Position numbers and translations under genes: made by a program. This document shows, in pieces, positions 29,309-38,669 of a stretch of 64,000 nt of DNA. Positions within the stretch are counted from its first letter, which is position 1. Each line of letters begins with the position of its first letter. Below the pieces are notes generated by a model, which saw only the letters and a list, made by a program, of their open reading frames with translations, made no database searches and was not told the origin of the DNA. Origin of the DNA: an uncultured Prevotellaceae bacterium (GTDB taxonomy: Bacteria; Bacteroidota; Bacteroidia; Bacteroidales; Muribaculaceae); the NCBI GenBank assembly GCA_900318345.1, contig ONKD01000004.1, positions 118,860 through 182,859 of the forward strand, in the 5' to 3' direction.

Positions 29309-32300
29309 TTGAACAGGACACGACGATTCATACCGTTAATGATGATTGCGATGTTGGTTTTGCTGGCTGCCTGCAGCAACAAGACTAACACCGCCAGGTC
29401 ACGTTTCTGGCAAGCGTTCACCACCAAGTACAATGTCTACTACCACGGCAAAACCAACTATGACGAGCAGGAAAAAGCAATGATGGACGCCTATGAGGAC
29501 GACTACTCACAGCGCCTGTACATGCATCCTGCCGAAGCGCGTTCCAACCCCAAGGCACCACAGCCCACGGGCAGTTTTGAACGCACCATCGAGAAAATGG
29601 AGAAGGCCATCACCCTGCACTCCATCAAGAAAAAGCCCAAACGCAAGAGTGGCAAGAGCCATGACCCCAAGTATCAGGAATGGCTCAGCCGCGACGAGTA
29701 TAACCCCTACCTGCACAACGCGTGGTACATGCTGGCCAAGGCACAGTACATGAAAGGAGACTTCCTGGATGCCGCTGCCACCTTCCGCTACATCGCGCGC
29801 CACTTCACATGGAAAAAAGACCTGGTACAAGAGAGCCAAGTGCGCGAAGCCTTGTGCTACTGCGCCATGGGCTGGGTAACTGAGGCCGACAACGTGCTTA
29901 CCCACATCCACCTCGATGAAATCACCAACAAGCGCGTCCGCGCACTGGCCAATGCGGCATTTGCCGACTACTTCATCAAAGCGCAGCAGCCCGAGGAGGC
30001 GATACCCTATCTGGCTCAAGCCGTTAAGGGCTTTAAGGGCAATGAGAAGGTGCGCATGAACTTCCTGCTGGGACAGCTCTATGAGGACGTCGGCGACAAG
30101 CATAACGCTTATCTCGCTTACAAGCAGGCCGGTAGCAGCAGCGGTTCAACCTACCGCACCAAATTCAACGCACGCATCAAGCAAAGCGCGGTCTATGAGG
30201 GCGCTAACATCGCCAGCGAGGTCAAGGCGCTTAAGCGCATGACCCGCTATGACCGCAACAAGGATTACCTCGACCAGGTGTACTATGCCATCGGCAACCT
30301 GTATCTTACCCACGGCGACACGGTTAACGCCATCGAGAATTACAAGCTCGCCGCCGAGAAGAGTACCCGCAACGGCGTTGACAAGGCTATCAGCCAATTG
30401 ACATTGGGCGGCATCTACTTTGACCAGCGCCAGTATGACGACGCGCAGCCCTGCTATGCCGAGGCCATCCCCCTGGTCAACGAGGACTATCCCAATTACA
30501 AGATGCTCAAGAAGCGCAGCGACGTGCTCGATGAACTGGCGGTCTATTCCCAGAACGTCACCCTGCAGGACTCGTTGCTCAAGCTCTCCAAGATGACTCC
30601 CGAGGAGCAAAAAGCCGTCATCGCCAAGATCATTGAGGAACTCAAGAAGAAAGAGAAAGAGGAGGCCGAGGCTGCTGCCCGCGAGGAATACCTCGCCCAG
30701 CAAAACGCTCAGGGCAGCCAAATCCAGCAAAATGGCAATGCACCAGCGACCTACACCATGAACACCGACAATTCATGGTACTTCTACAACACCGCCACCA
30801 AGAATGCCGGTAAGACCCAGTTCCAAAAACAGTGGGGTAACCGTAAACTTGAGGATAACTGGCGTCGCCGCATCAAGACAACATTCTCGTTTGGCGATGA
30901 GGAAACCGACAGCACACTCATGGCGCTGGCCGACAGCGTCGTGGTCGATGAGAACGGTGACACCGTAAAGGTCGATATCGAGGCCCTCAAGCGGGCCGAA
31001 GACCCGCATTATGAGGAGTATTACCTCAAGCAGATACCCAAGACCGAGGAAGAGATACAGTCGGCCCACGAGATCATCCAGGAGGGCCTGTACAACATGG
31101 GCACCATCCTCAAGGACAAGATGGAGGACTATAACGCCGCGGCCTATGAGTTCTCGCAACTGCTCGACCGATACCCCGACAACACTTATCGCCTCGATGT
31201 GTTCTATAACATGTACATGATGTACATGCGCAATGGGCAAGTGGCCGATGCCGATCCCTACCGCGACAGCATCCTCGTCAACTTCGCCGAGTCCAAGTAC
31301 GGCATGGCGATGCAGGATCCCAATTACATAGAGAACCTCAAGAACATGAACCGTGATCAGGAGAACATGTACGAGGCAGCCTATGCCAAGTACCTGGCTA
31401 ACGACCACACGGGCGTGCATGAAGCCTATGCCGAGATGATGCGCAAGTATCCGCTCTCCAAGATCATGCCCAAATTCATGTTCATCGACGCCTTGAGCTA
31501 TCTCACCGAGAGAGACCACGACAAGTTCAAGGAAACCCTCAAGGACATGCTGCAGCGCTATCCGCAGACCGATATCACCCCTGTCGCCTCCGAGATTGTC
31601 AAGCAACTCAATCAAGGACGCCGTCTCGAGGGCGGTGGCAGCAACGTGCGCGGCATGTTGTGGACGACACGACTCAGCAACGACACCACGCCCCAGGCGC
31701 TGGAACGCACGTTCACACCGTTTGCCGAGGATAACGACAAGCCACAAGTCTTCATCCTGCTCTATCCGCTCGACAGCGTGAACAGCAACCTGTTGCTCTA
31801 TGAGGTGGCTCGTCACAACTTCAACGCGTTCAAGGTCAAGGATTATGACATCGAGCAGATGAACTTCGGTGACCTGGGCCTGCTGGTAGTCAAGGGACTG
31901 GACAACTTCAAGGAGGCCAGCAACTACCGCACGCTGTTTGAGCAGGACCAGACCATCAACGTTCCTCGTCAAGTGCATTATGTCATCATCAGCGTTGACA
32001 ACTTCAACCTGCTGTTGAACGAGGGCCGCACATTTGCCGACTACTTCAACTACCTCGAGGAAAAGAACGACAAGGAACACAGCGACCTCGAGAAGAAAGA
32101 ACTTGACGCTGCCGAAGCCAAGGCTCAGGCCGAGGCCGACGCTCGTGCTGCCGCAGCACGCGAGGAGGCTAGGCTTGAGCGTGAACAGATGGAGCGTGAG
32201 GCCGCTGAACTCGCCAAGAAAGATGCCGAGGCCAGGGCTATCGAGGAGGCCGAGGAGAAGGCTCGTCTCGAGGCCGAAGCCGCCGAGCAAGCACGCCTCG

Positions 32301-33082
32301 AAGCCGAGGAGAAAGCTCGCCAGGAAGCCCAGCAAAAACAGCAGATCCAGGCCAGCGACTACCGCAGCCGCTCAACGGTTAGCAACACTACCCAGACAAC
32401 CCTCAGCGACAAGGAGCGCAAGGCTCAGGAACGTGCCGAGGAAGAGCACCTCAAGCAACTGGAGCGCGAAGCCAAGGCTCGTGAGAAAGCCGAGAAGAAG
32501 CATCAAAAGGAAATCGACGACAGCATCAAGAAGGTGCAGAAACACGAGCGCAAACTGGCTCGCATCGCCGAGATAGCCGAGCAAGACTCCATCGAGCAAG
32601 CCGAGAGGGAGAAGGAGAAAGAACGCGACTTCCGCTACAAGTGGCGTGAAGACTCGGCCAAGGCTGCCTATAAGGCTGCCGAGCAGGCTAAGAAGGATGC
32701 CAAGAAGGCCAAGGAACAGGCCCGCAAGGATAGGATCAAAGAGCGCAAGCAGCAAGCTAAGGAGCGCGAGAAAGAGCGCAAGGAGAGGGCCAAAGAGCGC
32801 GAACGCGAACGCAAGGAGAAAGCCAAGGAGCGAAAGGAAGAGGCTAAGGCTAAAGCTCAGGAACGCAAGGAGAGGGCTAAAGAGCGTGAGCAGGAACGCC
32901 AGCAGAAGGCTAAAGACCGAGAGCAGGAGCGCAAGGACAAAGCCAATGAACGCAAAGCAGGGCAAAAGGCCAACTCCAGCTCAAAGTCAGACAAGTCGGA
33001 CAAGTCGGACAAGTCGGATAAGTCAGACAAGTCGAACAAGCCTGGCAAACCAAATGACAAGCCAACTGGCAAGCCAGACTAA
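29309..33082 (+). CDS. porW: T9SS-associated TPR lipoprotein PorW/SprE
   Basis: 1257 residues from a TTG start at 29309, which supplies the basic n-region MNRTRR; the ATGs at 29339 would leave a signal peptide without charge. Lipobox L19-A-A-C22. An RSRFWQAFTTKYNVYYHGK segment follows, as in SprE/PorW. TPR-type helices run to about residue 830. The last ~270 residues are extremely charged: a coiled-coil tail of KERKE/KAKERE repeats ending in a KSD tandem run. PorW is an outer-membrane-linked T9SS component. The gene sits 42 nt before porX, as expected for a functional link. Confidence 0.85.
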   Translation: MNRTRRFIPLMMIAMLVLLAACSNKTNTARSRFWQAFTTKYNVYYHGKTNYDEQEKAMMDAYEDDYSQRLYMHPAEARSNPKAPQPTGSFERTIEKMEKAITLHSIKKKPKRKSGKSHDPKYQEWLSRDEYNPYLHNAWYMLAKAQYMKGDFLDAAATFRYIARHFTWKKDLVQESQVREALCYCAMGWVTEADNVLTHIHLDEITNKRVRALANAAFADYFIKAQQPEEAIPYLAQAVKGFKGNEKVRMNFLLGQLYEDVGDKHNAYLAYKQAGSSSGSTYRTKFNARIKQSAVYEGANIASEVKALKRMTRYDRNKDYLDQVYYAIGNLYLTHGDTVNAIENYKLAAEKSTRNGVDKAISQLTLGGIYFDQRQYDDAQPCYAEAIPLVNEDYPNYKMLKKRSDVLDELAVYSQNVTLQDSLLKLSKMTPEEQKAVIAKIIEELKKKEKEEAEAAAREEYLAQQNAQGSQIQQNGNAPATYTMNTDNSWYFYNTATKNAGKTQFQKQWGNRKLEDNWRRRIKTTFSFGDEETDSTLMALADSVVVDENGDTVKVDIEALKRAEDPHYEEYYLKQIPKTEEEIQSAHEIIQEGLYNMGTILKDKMEDYNAAAYEFSQLLDRYPDNTYRLDVFYNMYMMYMRNGQVADADPYRDSILVNFAESKYGMAMQDPNYIENLKNMNRDQENMYEAAYAKYLANDHTGVHEAYAEMMRKYPLSKIMPKFMFIDALSYLTERDHDKFKETLKDMLQRYPQTDITPVASEIVKQLNQGRRLEGGGSNVRGMLWTTRLSNDTTPQALERTFTPFAEDNDKPQVFILLYPLDSVNSNLLLYEVARHNFNAFKVKDYDIEQMNFGDLGLLVVKGLDNFKEASNYRTLFEQDQTINVPRQVHYVIISVDNFNLLLNEGRTFADYFNYLEEKNDKEHSDLEKKELDAAEAKAQAEADARAAAAREEARLEREQMEREAAELAKKDAEARAIEEAEEKARLEAEAAEQARLEAEEKARQEAQQKQQIQASDYRSRSTVSNTTQTTLSDKERKAQERAEEEHLKQLEREAKAREKAEKKHQKEIDDSIKKVQKHERKLARIAEIAEQDSIEQAEREKEKERDFRYKWREDSAKAAYKAAEQAKKDAKKAKEQARKDRIKERKQQAKEREKERKERAKERERERKEKAKERKEEAKAKAQERKERAKEREQERQQKAKDREQERKDKANERKAGQKANSSSKSDKSDKSDKSDKSDKSNKPGKPNDKPTGKPD
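32985..33038 (+). repeat. 9-nt tandem repeat in the porW/sprE 3' end
   Basis: Units close to GACAAGTCG are repeated about six times and encode Lys-Ser-Asp triplets. Such runs can change copy number by slippage without shifting frame. Confidence 0.85.
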
Positions 33083-33124
33083 ACTAACGAGAATAACTAA
33101 CTGCATAACAATAAAGCAAACCGC

Positions 33125-34669
33125 ATGAGCAAAGAAAGAATATTGTGGGCCGACGATGAGATCGACCTGTTGAAGCCGCACATCCTGTTCCTGCAAAACA
33201 AGGGATATGAAGTGGAGACCGTCACCAACGGGCGCGATGCAATCGACGCGTTGACCAACCAGATTTTCAACCTCATCATCCTTGACGAGAACATGCCGGG
33301 CATCAGCGGACTCGAGGCCCTGCAGCGCATCAAGATCATGCAGCCCAATGTCCCCGTCATCATGATTACCAAGAGCGAGGAGGAAAACATCATGAACCAG
33401 GCCATCGGCAGCGAAATCGCCGATTACCTCATCAAGCCGGTCAACCCCATGCAAATCCTGCTGTCAATCAAGAAAAACCTGCACAGCGAGGCACTCATTG
33501 CCGAGAAAGTGACAGGCGACTACCAGCAGGAGTTCATGCGCATCGGCCAGATGATCAATTCGGCTCAGACGATCGACGACTGGTATGATCTCTACTCGAC
33601 GCTCGTGCGTTGGGAGCTCACCTTGTCAAACACCGACACCAATATGGATGAGTTGCTGCGCATGCAGAAGGTCGAGGCCAACAGCGCCTTCGCCAAGTTT
33701 GTCAAGCGCAACTATGAGGATTGGCTCACCAAGCCCGAGCACCCCCTGCGCAGCAATGAACTATTCAAGACCAAGGTGCTGCCGCTGCTCGACAAGGGCG
33801 AGAAGGTGTGCTTCGTCGTCATCGACAACTTCCGCCTGGACCAGTGGCGCACGGTAAGCCCGTTGCTCACCGATTACTTCAATGTCGAGAGCGAGGAGTT
33901 ATACACCACCATCCTGCCCACTGCGACCCAGTATGCCCGCAACGCCATCTTCTCGGGATTGATGCCCATGGACATCGAGCAGATGTTCCCCGACCTGTGG
34001 GTCGACGAGGAGAGCGAGGAGGGCAAGAACCTCAACGAGGCACCCCTCATCCAGACCTTGCTCGACCGCTATCGTCGCAAGGTGCATTTCTCTTACAACA
34101 AGATGAACGACAGTGCCGCTGGCGAGAAGTTGATGCAGAACTTCGGCATGTTCAAGAACTATGAACTCAATGTGCTGGTATTCAATTTTGTGGACATGCT
34201 CTCGCACGCCCGCACCGAGTCCAAGATGATTCGTGAGCTGGCCAACACCGACGAGGCCTACCGCTCCCTTACCGAGTCCTGGTTCAAGAACTCTAACGTG
34301 CTCGAGATCTTCAAGCTCATGGCCGACAATGGCTACAAGGTGGTGTTGACGACCGACCACGGCACCATCAAGGTGGACCGCCCCATCAATGTCATCGGCG
34401 ACAAGAACATCAACACCAACCTGCGTTACAAGGTGGGCAAGAGCCTCACCTACAATCCCAAGCAGGTCTATGAGATCAAGCAACCTAAGCGCGTGGGTCT
34501 GCCCGCTCCCAACATCTCGAGCACCTACATCTTTGCGATGAACCGCGACTTTTTTGCCTATCCCAATAACTACAACTACTACGTCTCCTATTACAACGAC
34601 ACGTTCCAGCACGGCGGCATCTCGATGGAAGAGATGCTCGTGCCCATCGTGACACTGTCACCCAAGTGA
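33125..34669 (+). CDS. porX: PorX: response regulator with PglZ phosphatase domain
   Basis: 514 residues. CheY-like receiver (1-120): acidic pocket in WADDE, phosphoacceptor D54 in ILDENMPG, T82 and K104 at the usual switch positions. A helical linker follows, then a PglZ domain (about 170-510) of the alkaline-phosphatase fold with zinc-ligand-type motifs (VVIDNFRLDQWR, FNFVDMLSH, TTDHG). In Porphyromonas, PorX pairs with the sensor kinase PorY and regulates T9SS function. Immediate neighbour of porW/sprE. No porY is seen in the window. Confidence 0.93.
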   Translation: MSKERILWADDEIDLLKPHILFLQNKGYEVETVTNGRDAIDALTNQIFNLIILDENMPGISGLEALQRIKIMQPNVPVIMITKSEEENIMNQAIGSEIADYLIKPVNPMQILLSIKKNLHSEALIAEKVTGDYQQEFMRIGQMINSAQTIDDWYDLYSTLVRWELTLSNTDTNMDELLRMQKVEANSAFAKFVKRNYEDWLTKPEHPLRSNELFKTKVLPLLDKGEKVCFVVIDNFRLDQWRTVSPLLTDYFNVESEELYTTILPTATQYARNAIFSGLMPMDIEQMFPDLWVDEESEEGKNLNEAPLIQTLLDRYRRKVHFSYNKMNDSAAGEKLMQNFGMFKNYELNVLVFNFVDMLSHARTESKMIRELANTDEAYRSLTESWFKNSNVLEIFKLMADNGYKVVLTTDHGTIKVDRPINVIGDKNINTNLRYKVGKSLTYNPKQVYEIKQPKRVGLPAPNISSTYIFAMNRDFFAYPNNYNYYVSYYNDTFQHGGISMEEMLVPIVTLSPK

Positions 34670-34674
34670 TTCAA

Positions 34675-34704
34675 GGTTAGAGGTTAGAGGTTAAAGGTTA
34701 GAGA
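34675..34704 (+). repeat. 7-nt tandem array, copy 3
   Basis: GGTTAGA x2, GGTTAAA, GGTTAGA and a degenerate unit, starting 6 nt after the porX stop. Same heptamer as at 2.7 and 3.9 kb, here without the GC-rich hairpin. Confidence 0.85.
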
Positions 34705-34735
34705 TTATATCAACACACTATAAATCTACACTGTA

Positions 34736-35185
34736 ATGAACGAAAACAAAGTAATTGAAATACCTATTCCCAATCTGGAGGCCCTGGAAGAGGCTGCCTA
34801 CAAGTTCATGACCGAGATGGGCGACCTGACGGTCTATGCCTTCTATGGCGAGATGGGCGCCGGCAAGACCACATTCATCAATGCCCTGTGCAAGCAGCTG
34901 GGTGTGGAAAGCGATATGACCAACTCACCGTCGTTTGCCATCATCAACGAGTACCGCAGCGACACCACGGCCGAGCTGATTTACCACTTCGACTGCTACC
35001 GCCTGGAGAAGGAGGAAGAAGCGGTTGACCTGGGGGCCGAGGACTACTTCGACAGCGGCGCGCTATGCTTTATCGAGTGGCCCGAGCGCATCGACGGACT
35101 GCTGCCCGACGACACCGTGCGCGTCGATATCACGGTCAATGACGATGAGAGCCGCACCCTCAAGATGACATTCCCCACCGTCTGA
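34736..35185 (+). CDS. tsaE: tRNA threonylcarbamoyladenosine biosynthesis ATPase TsaE
   Basis: 149 residues, family length. Walker [10 protein letters not shown] (38-46), a switch-like [12 protein letters not shown] and the acidic HFDCYRLE segment. It is the ATPase that works with TsaB-TsaD to make t6A37 in tRNAs reading ANN codons. It lies 2 nt before birA and is likely co-transcribed with it. Confidence 0.94.
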   Translation: MNENKVIEIPIPNLEALEEAAYKFMTEMGDLTVYAFYGEMGAGKTTFINALCKQLGVESDMTNSPSFAIINEYRSDTTAELIYHFDCYRLEKEEEAVDLGAEDYFDSGALCFIEWPERIDGLLPDDTVRVDITVNDDESRTLKMTFPTV

Positions 35186-35187
35186 CC

Positions 35188-35940
35188 ATGCCACATTACA
35201 TCAAGGTCAGCCAGACGACGAGCACCAACACCTACCTGTCCCGCTTGGCAGCAACGCTGCCGGGCGGTACAGTCATTTACACGCCTAGCCAAACGGCAGG
35301 CCGTGGCCAGAAAGGCAACTCTTGGGAGAGCGAGGACGGCAAGAACCTCACCTTCTCATTGTTGCTCAAGTTCCCGCCCGTCAAGGCGCGCGACCAGTTT
35401 TACCTGAGCGAGGCGGCTTCACTTGCCGTGGTCGATGCACTGACCGCCCAGGCGGGCGAGGGTTTCGCGGTCAAGTGGCCCAACGACGTTTATTGGCAGG
35501 ACAAAAAAGTGTGTGGCATGCTCATTGAGAATTCGCTCAACGGTACTGACATCGCCACGAGCATCATCGGCATCGGCATCAACGTCAACCAGGAGCATTT
35601 CGTCAGCGACGCGCCCAACCCCGTGTCACTCATCAACATCACTAGCCACGAGCACGACTTGGAAGCATTGCTCAAGCAAGTGTGCTCCAGCATCGAGCAA
35701 GTGGTGAACTCGCTGAGTGATGATACCGCCCGTCATGACCTGCACCGCCGCTACATGGAGGCCCTGTACCGCAACGACGGCGCCATGCACCCCTTTGAGG
35801 ACGCCAGCGGGCGCCGTTTCATGGCCACCATCGCCGGCATCGCCCCCGACGGCACCCTCGCCCTGCGCCACGAGGACGGCACAACCCACGACTACTTGTT
35901 CAAGGAAGTCAAGCACATCATCAACCAAGTCGTCCTCTAA
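35188..35940 (+). CDS. birA: Biotin-[acetyl-CoA-carboxylase] ligase
   Basis: 250 residues. It activates biotin as biotinyl-AMP and attaches it to a carrier-protein lysine. Family motifs: ATP/biotin-binding loop AGRGQKGNSWES, KWPNDVYW with the catalytic lysine, and CGMLIEN. A small C-terminal SH3-like domain follows. There is no N-terminal helix-turn-helix, so this is a ligase only and not a biotin-operon repressor. Confidence 0.93.
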   Translation: MPHYIKVSQTTSTNTYLSRLAATLPGGTVIYTPSQTAGRGQKGNSWESEDGKNLTFSLLLKFPPVKARDQFYLSEAASLAVVDALTAQAGEGFAVKWPNDVYWQDKKVCGMLIENSLNGTDIATSIIGIGINVNQEHFVSDAPNPVSLINITSHEHDLEALLKQVCSSIEQVVNSLSDDTARHDLHRRYMEALYRNDGAMHPFEDASGRRFMATIAGIAPDGTLALRHEDGTTHDYLFKEVKHIINQVVL

Positions 35941-35975
35941 AAAACATCGACTGATAACTGTCAACTGTTAACTAT

Positions 35976-36518
35976 ATGAAGATTGTCGTTTACTGCAGTT
36001 CACAAGAGGGGCTGGAAGAGAAATATCGGCTCTTGGCCCGCGACCTGGGCACATGGATTGGCCAGCAGGGCCACACCCTCCTTTATGGCGGCTCCAATGC
36101 AGGATTGATGCACATTACCGCGGCAGCCGTTCATGAGGCGGGCGGCCATATTGTGGGCGTCATTCCCGAGATGTTCAGGCATCGCATCGACCCCGTGTGC
36201 GACGAGGTGGTCTATACCGCCAATTTGGGCGACCGCAAGCAGTACATGATTGAGCACGGCGACGTGTTTGTCGTCATGCCCGGCGGCATCGGCACCCTCG
36301 ACGAGTGGATGTCCACCCTTGCCGTCATGACCATCGGCAACGACGACCCCCGCCCCGTCATCGTCGCCAACATTGACGGCCTCTACGACGCCACCATCCA
36401 GCAACTCGCCGACATGACCCACACTCCATTCGCCCGCGGCAAGAACCTCGCTCGCACCCTCGACGCCCGCACCACGACAGAACTCCTCTCCACCCTCGCC
36501 TCACTGACCTCACGCTAA
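35976..36518 (+). CDS. LOG-family nucleotide hydrolase (TIGR00730)
   Basis: 180 residues. Rossmann-like fold with the family signature PGGIGTLDEW and an earlier YGGSNAGLM motif. Members cleave nucleoside 5'-monophosphates to base and ribose 5-phosphate; in plants and fungi this activates cytokinins, in bacteria the physiological role is mostly unclear. It lies 35 nt after birA and may belong to the same transcript. Confidence 0.88.
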   Translation: MKIVVYCSSQEGLEEKYRLLARDLGTWIGQQGHTLLYGGSNAGLMHITAAAVHEAGGHIVGVIPEMFRHRIDPVCDEVVYTANLGDRKQYMIEHGDVFVVMPGGIGTLDEWMSTLAVMTIGNDDPRPVIVANIDGLYDATIQQLADMTHTPFARGKNLARTLDARTTTELLSTLASLTSR

Positions 36519-36662
36519 GCCACTAAGGCGCAATGGTCTATGATTGGCCTGACGGTCAAAAAATCAAACGCCTATCAGAAAAGTTAAACAGGAAGCAGCT
36601 CCCAACAATCGTTAATCAAACGTTAAATTACCAGGAGTGGATGGTTTTATCTAAAATAATTA

Positions 36663-36670
36663 TACCTTTG
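36663..36670 (+). promoter_or_regulatory. -7 box for the 36713 gene
   Basis: TACCTTTG fits TAnnTTTG; 43 nt before the ATG. No clear -33 box. Confidence 0.5.
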
Positions 36671-36712
36671 TAACTTAAATACATTATTCTAATACTCTAA
36701 TACGGTAAATCT

Positions 36713-37747
36713 ATGAAACAAATCTTTTTTATGCTGGCATTGCTGGCGATGATGACACTGATGGGATGCAAGGATAGCAATGACGAGCCCGATCCCAACA
36801 AGCCACCTCGCATCTACGTGGCAATAATCGACGACTATTATAATAGCTATGTGTATGACATCGAGGGGAACACCATCTATGAATGCCCTCAGTACTCCCA
36901 AATCATCAAGCTAGCCAGTGAGGGCAAGAACTGGTATGCCGTCAGATCTAGGCATGATGATAATAATTATAATTCCGTGCTATATGAAGTGTTGAAAAAC
37001 GGTCAGGTACAGTTCCAGATACCCTACAAAGCCGAGGGCATGTGTGTCGAGAACGGCAATGTCTATACGTTACTGTGGGATGACAATGAGGAATACTGGT
37101 TTGTTTATAAGAATGACCAGCAACTCTATAGATATGATGCTTACGACTACGATTTCGCGTATAATTCATTTGACGTGGTGGATGGGCATCTTGTAGCAGG
37201 CATTCGTGGTGCATGGAGTTCTCCCTCCTATTGGATAGACGGCAATAAACTGACGTTAGACATAGATCCTTACTTCAATAGTGTGAAACTGGAAGCCTAT
37301 GCAAGAGAGGGGATAGACGATCTGTTTGTCATTTATCGTGTTGACGACGAAAGCATTTGGTACCAATTCAAAGGGCAGTCCCATCATCTCCCTTCTGCCT
37401 ACATTGTGAGCCAAGCGATGATTGTGGACGGCGACTCTTACATATTGGCATTAAATAGGGATTTGGACCAGGCTTTGCTGTACATGAATGGATATAAATA
37501 CACCCTCAATAGACCCCTCAGGGACGGCGACGAGTATCAATCGTGGCGTGGGATGATGAGGCGTTATGGCAACGATGTGTATGTACTCACAAATACCTGG
37601 GGTAAACATTCTCAAATCTACAAGCGCAATGAGCCCATCGACATGAGCGCACGCATTGAGTTGAGATATGTCGCTGGTGATGATGAACATGAAAAGCCCT
37701 TGAGCGACTGCGGTATTACTGACTTCATCGTCTTGCCTCCCAAATAG
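36713..37747 (+). CDS. Lipoprotein of unknown function
   Basis: 344 residues. Signal peptide with lipobox L16-M-G-C19, then an acidic linker (KDSNDEPDP) of the type seen on surface-exported Bacteroidota lipoproteins. The rest is rich in Tyr/Trp and predicted strands, with YDIEGN- and WYAVRS-like repeats that could form a beta-propeller. No family recognised. Codon use is more AT-rich than in the neighbouring housekeeping genes. Confidence 0.7.
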   Translation: MKQIFFMLALLAMMTLMGCKDSNDEPDPNKPPRIYVAIIDDYYNSYVYDIEGNTIYECPQYSQIIKLASEGKNWYAVRSRHDDNNYNSVLYEVLKNGQVQFQIPYKAEGMCVENGNVYTLLWDDNEEYWFVYKNDQQLYRYDAYDYDFAYNSFDVVDGHLVAGIRGAWSSPSYWIDGNKLTLDIDPYFNSVKLEAYAREGIDDLFVIYRVDDESIWYQFKGQSHHLPSAYIVSQAMIVDGDSYILALNRDLDQALLYMNGYKYTLNRPLRDGDEYQSWRGMMRRYGNDVYVLTNTWGKHSQIYKRNEPIDMSARIELRYVAGDDEHEKPLSDCGITDFIVLPPK

Positions 37748-37798
37748 TAATTATCACCTGTATTTGCAACAAATAATAACCATTTCATCGTAAAATTC

Positions 37799-38590
37799 AT
37801 GAAACAAATCATCATCATCATTCTGGCATTGTGCCTGCTGGGCGGTACGGTTGTGCAAGCCCAAACTGAGACGCAAAACAAGAAAGAGAAACAAGAGGTG
37901 GTGAAATTGAAAAACGGTCACCGCGTGAGGGGCAAGATTGTGACCTATGCTCCACTCGACTCGCTGGTCATCCAGGAGGATGACGGCACGTTGCAGACCA
38001 TCTACTGGGACAACATCAAGCAGATTACTAAAGAAGACTGGCAGCCTCAACAGGCGATGGGCAGCGACTTCACCCCCGGCAAAGGGCCGCAGAAAGGCTA
38101 CCGCGGTTTCGTCGACCTAGAGTACTATAAATCCATCGACGCCATTTCACAGGACCACTTCGGCTTCAGCACCACTCATGGCTACCAATTCAAGCCGTGG
38201 CTGTTTGTCGGTGCTGGTGCAGGCATGAAAATCAGTCACAACAAACATTCTAAGGAGAATTTTGGGAAAAAAGTTGATTTTTACATGTTTCCCGTGTTTG
38301 GTGACGTACGCTTCGACCTGTTAAAGGGCAAATTTTCGCCTTATCTGGATTGCCGCTTAGGTTACACCCTTGGCAATAAAGCCTACGGTATCATGTTCAA
38401 CCCCTCGCTGGGCTGTCGAGTAGGACTGACTGACGTATTGGCAATCAATGCCTCGTTGGGGTACAGCTTGCAGAGTACCGATATCGTTGCTTTAACTCAA
38501 CAGGAAACCGCCATCTGGCACCATGCGGGCGGCAACTGGCAGAACAACCCCTACCACTGCCTCTCCATCAAACTCGGCATCGAGTTCTAA
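37799..38590 (+). CDS. Exported protein with SH3-like N-terminal segment and outer-membrane beta-barrel
   Basis: 263 residues. Signal peptide MKQIIIIILALCLLGGTVVQAQ. Residues about 35-75 (VKLKNGHRVRGKIVTY...LVIQEDDG) look like a small SH3/Sm-like barrel common in Bacteroidales exported proteins. From about 100 on there are alternating strands with Gly/aromatic residues, ending in LSIKLGIEF, typical of an eight-strand outer-membrane barrel. Function unknown. Confidence 0.7.
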   Translation: MKQIIIIILALCLLGGTVVQAQTETQNKKEKQEVVKLKNGHRVRGKIVTYAPLDSLVIQEDDGTLQTIYWDNIKQITKEDWQPQQAMGSDFTPGKGPQKGYRGFVDLEYYKSIDAISQDHFGFSTTHGYQFKPWLFVGAGAGMKISHNKHSKENFGKKVDFYMFPVFGDVRFDLLKGKFSPYLDCRLGYTLGNKAYGIMFNPSLGCRVGLTDVLAINASLGYSLQSTDIVALTQQETAIWHHAGGNWQNNPYHCLSIKLGIEF

Positions 38591-38669
38591 AAAGCACGAG
38601 TTTGCATACAAATCAACTACTCCAGATTGATGGATAACACCCGGAGGATGGCCTTTAAGTAACCTTTAA

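Noticed and set aside
30773-32335. 520-codon minus-strand frame
   Set aside because: Antisense to porW/sprE, without a family match or promoter.
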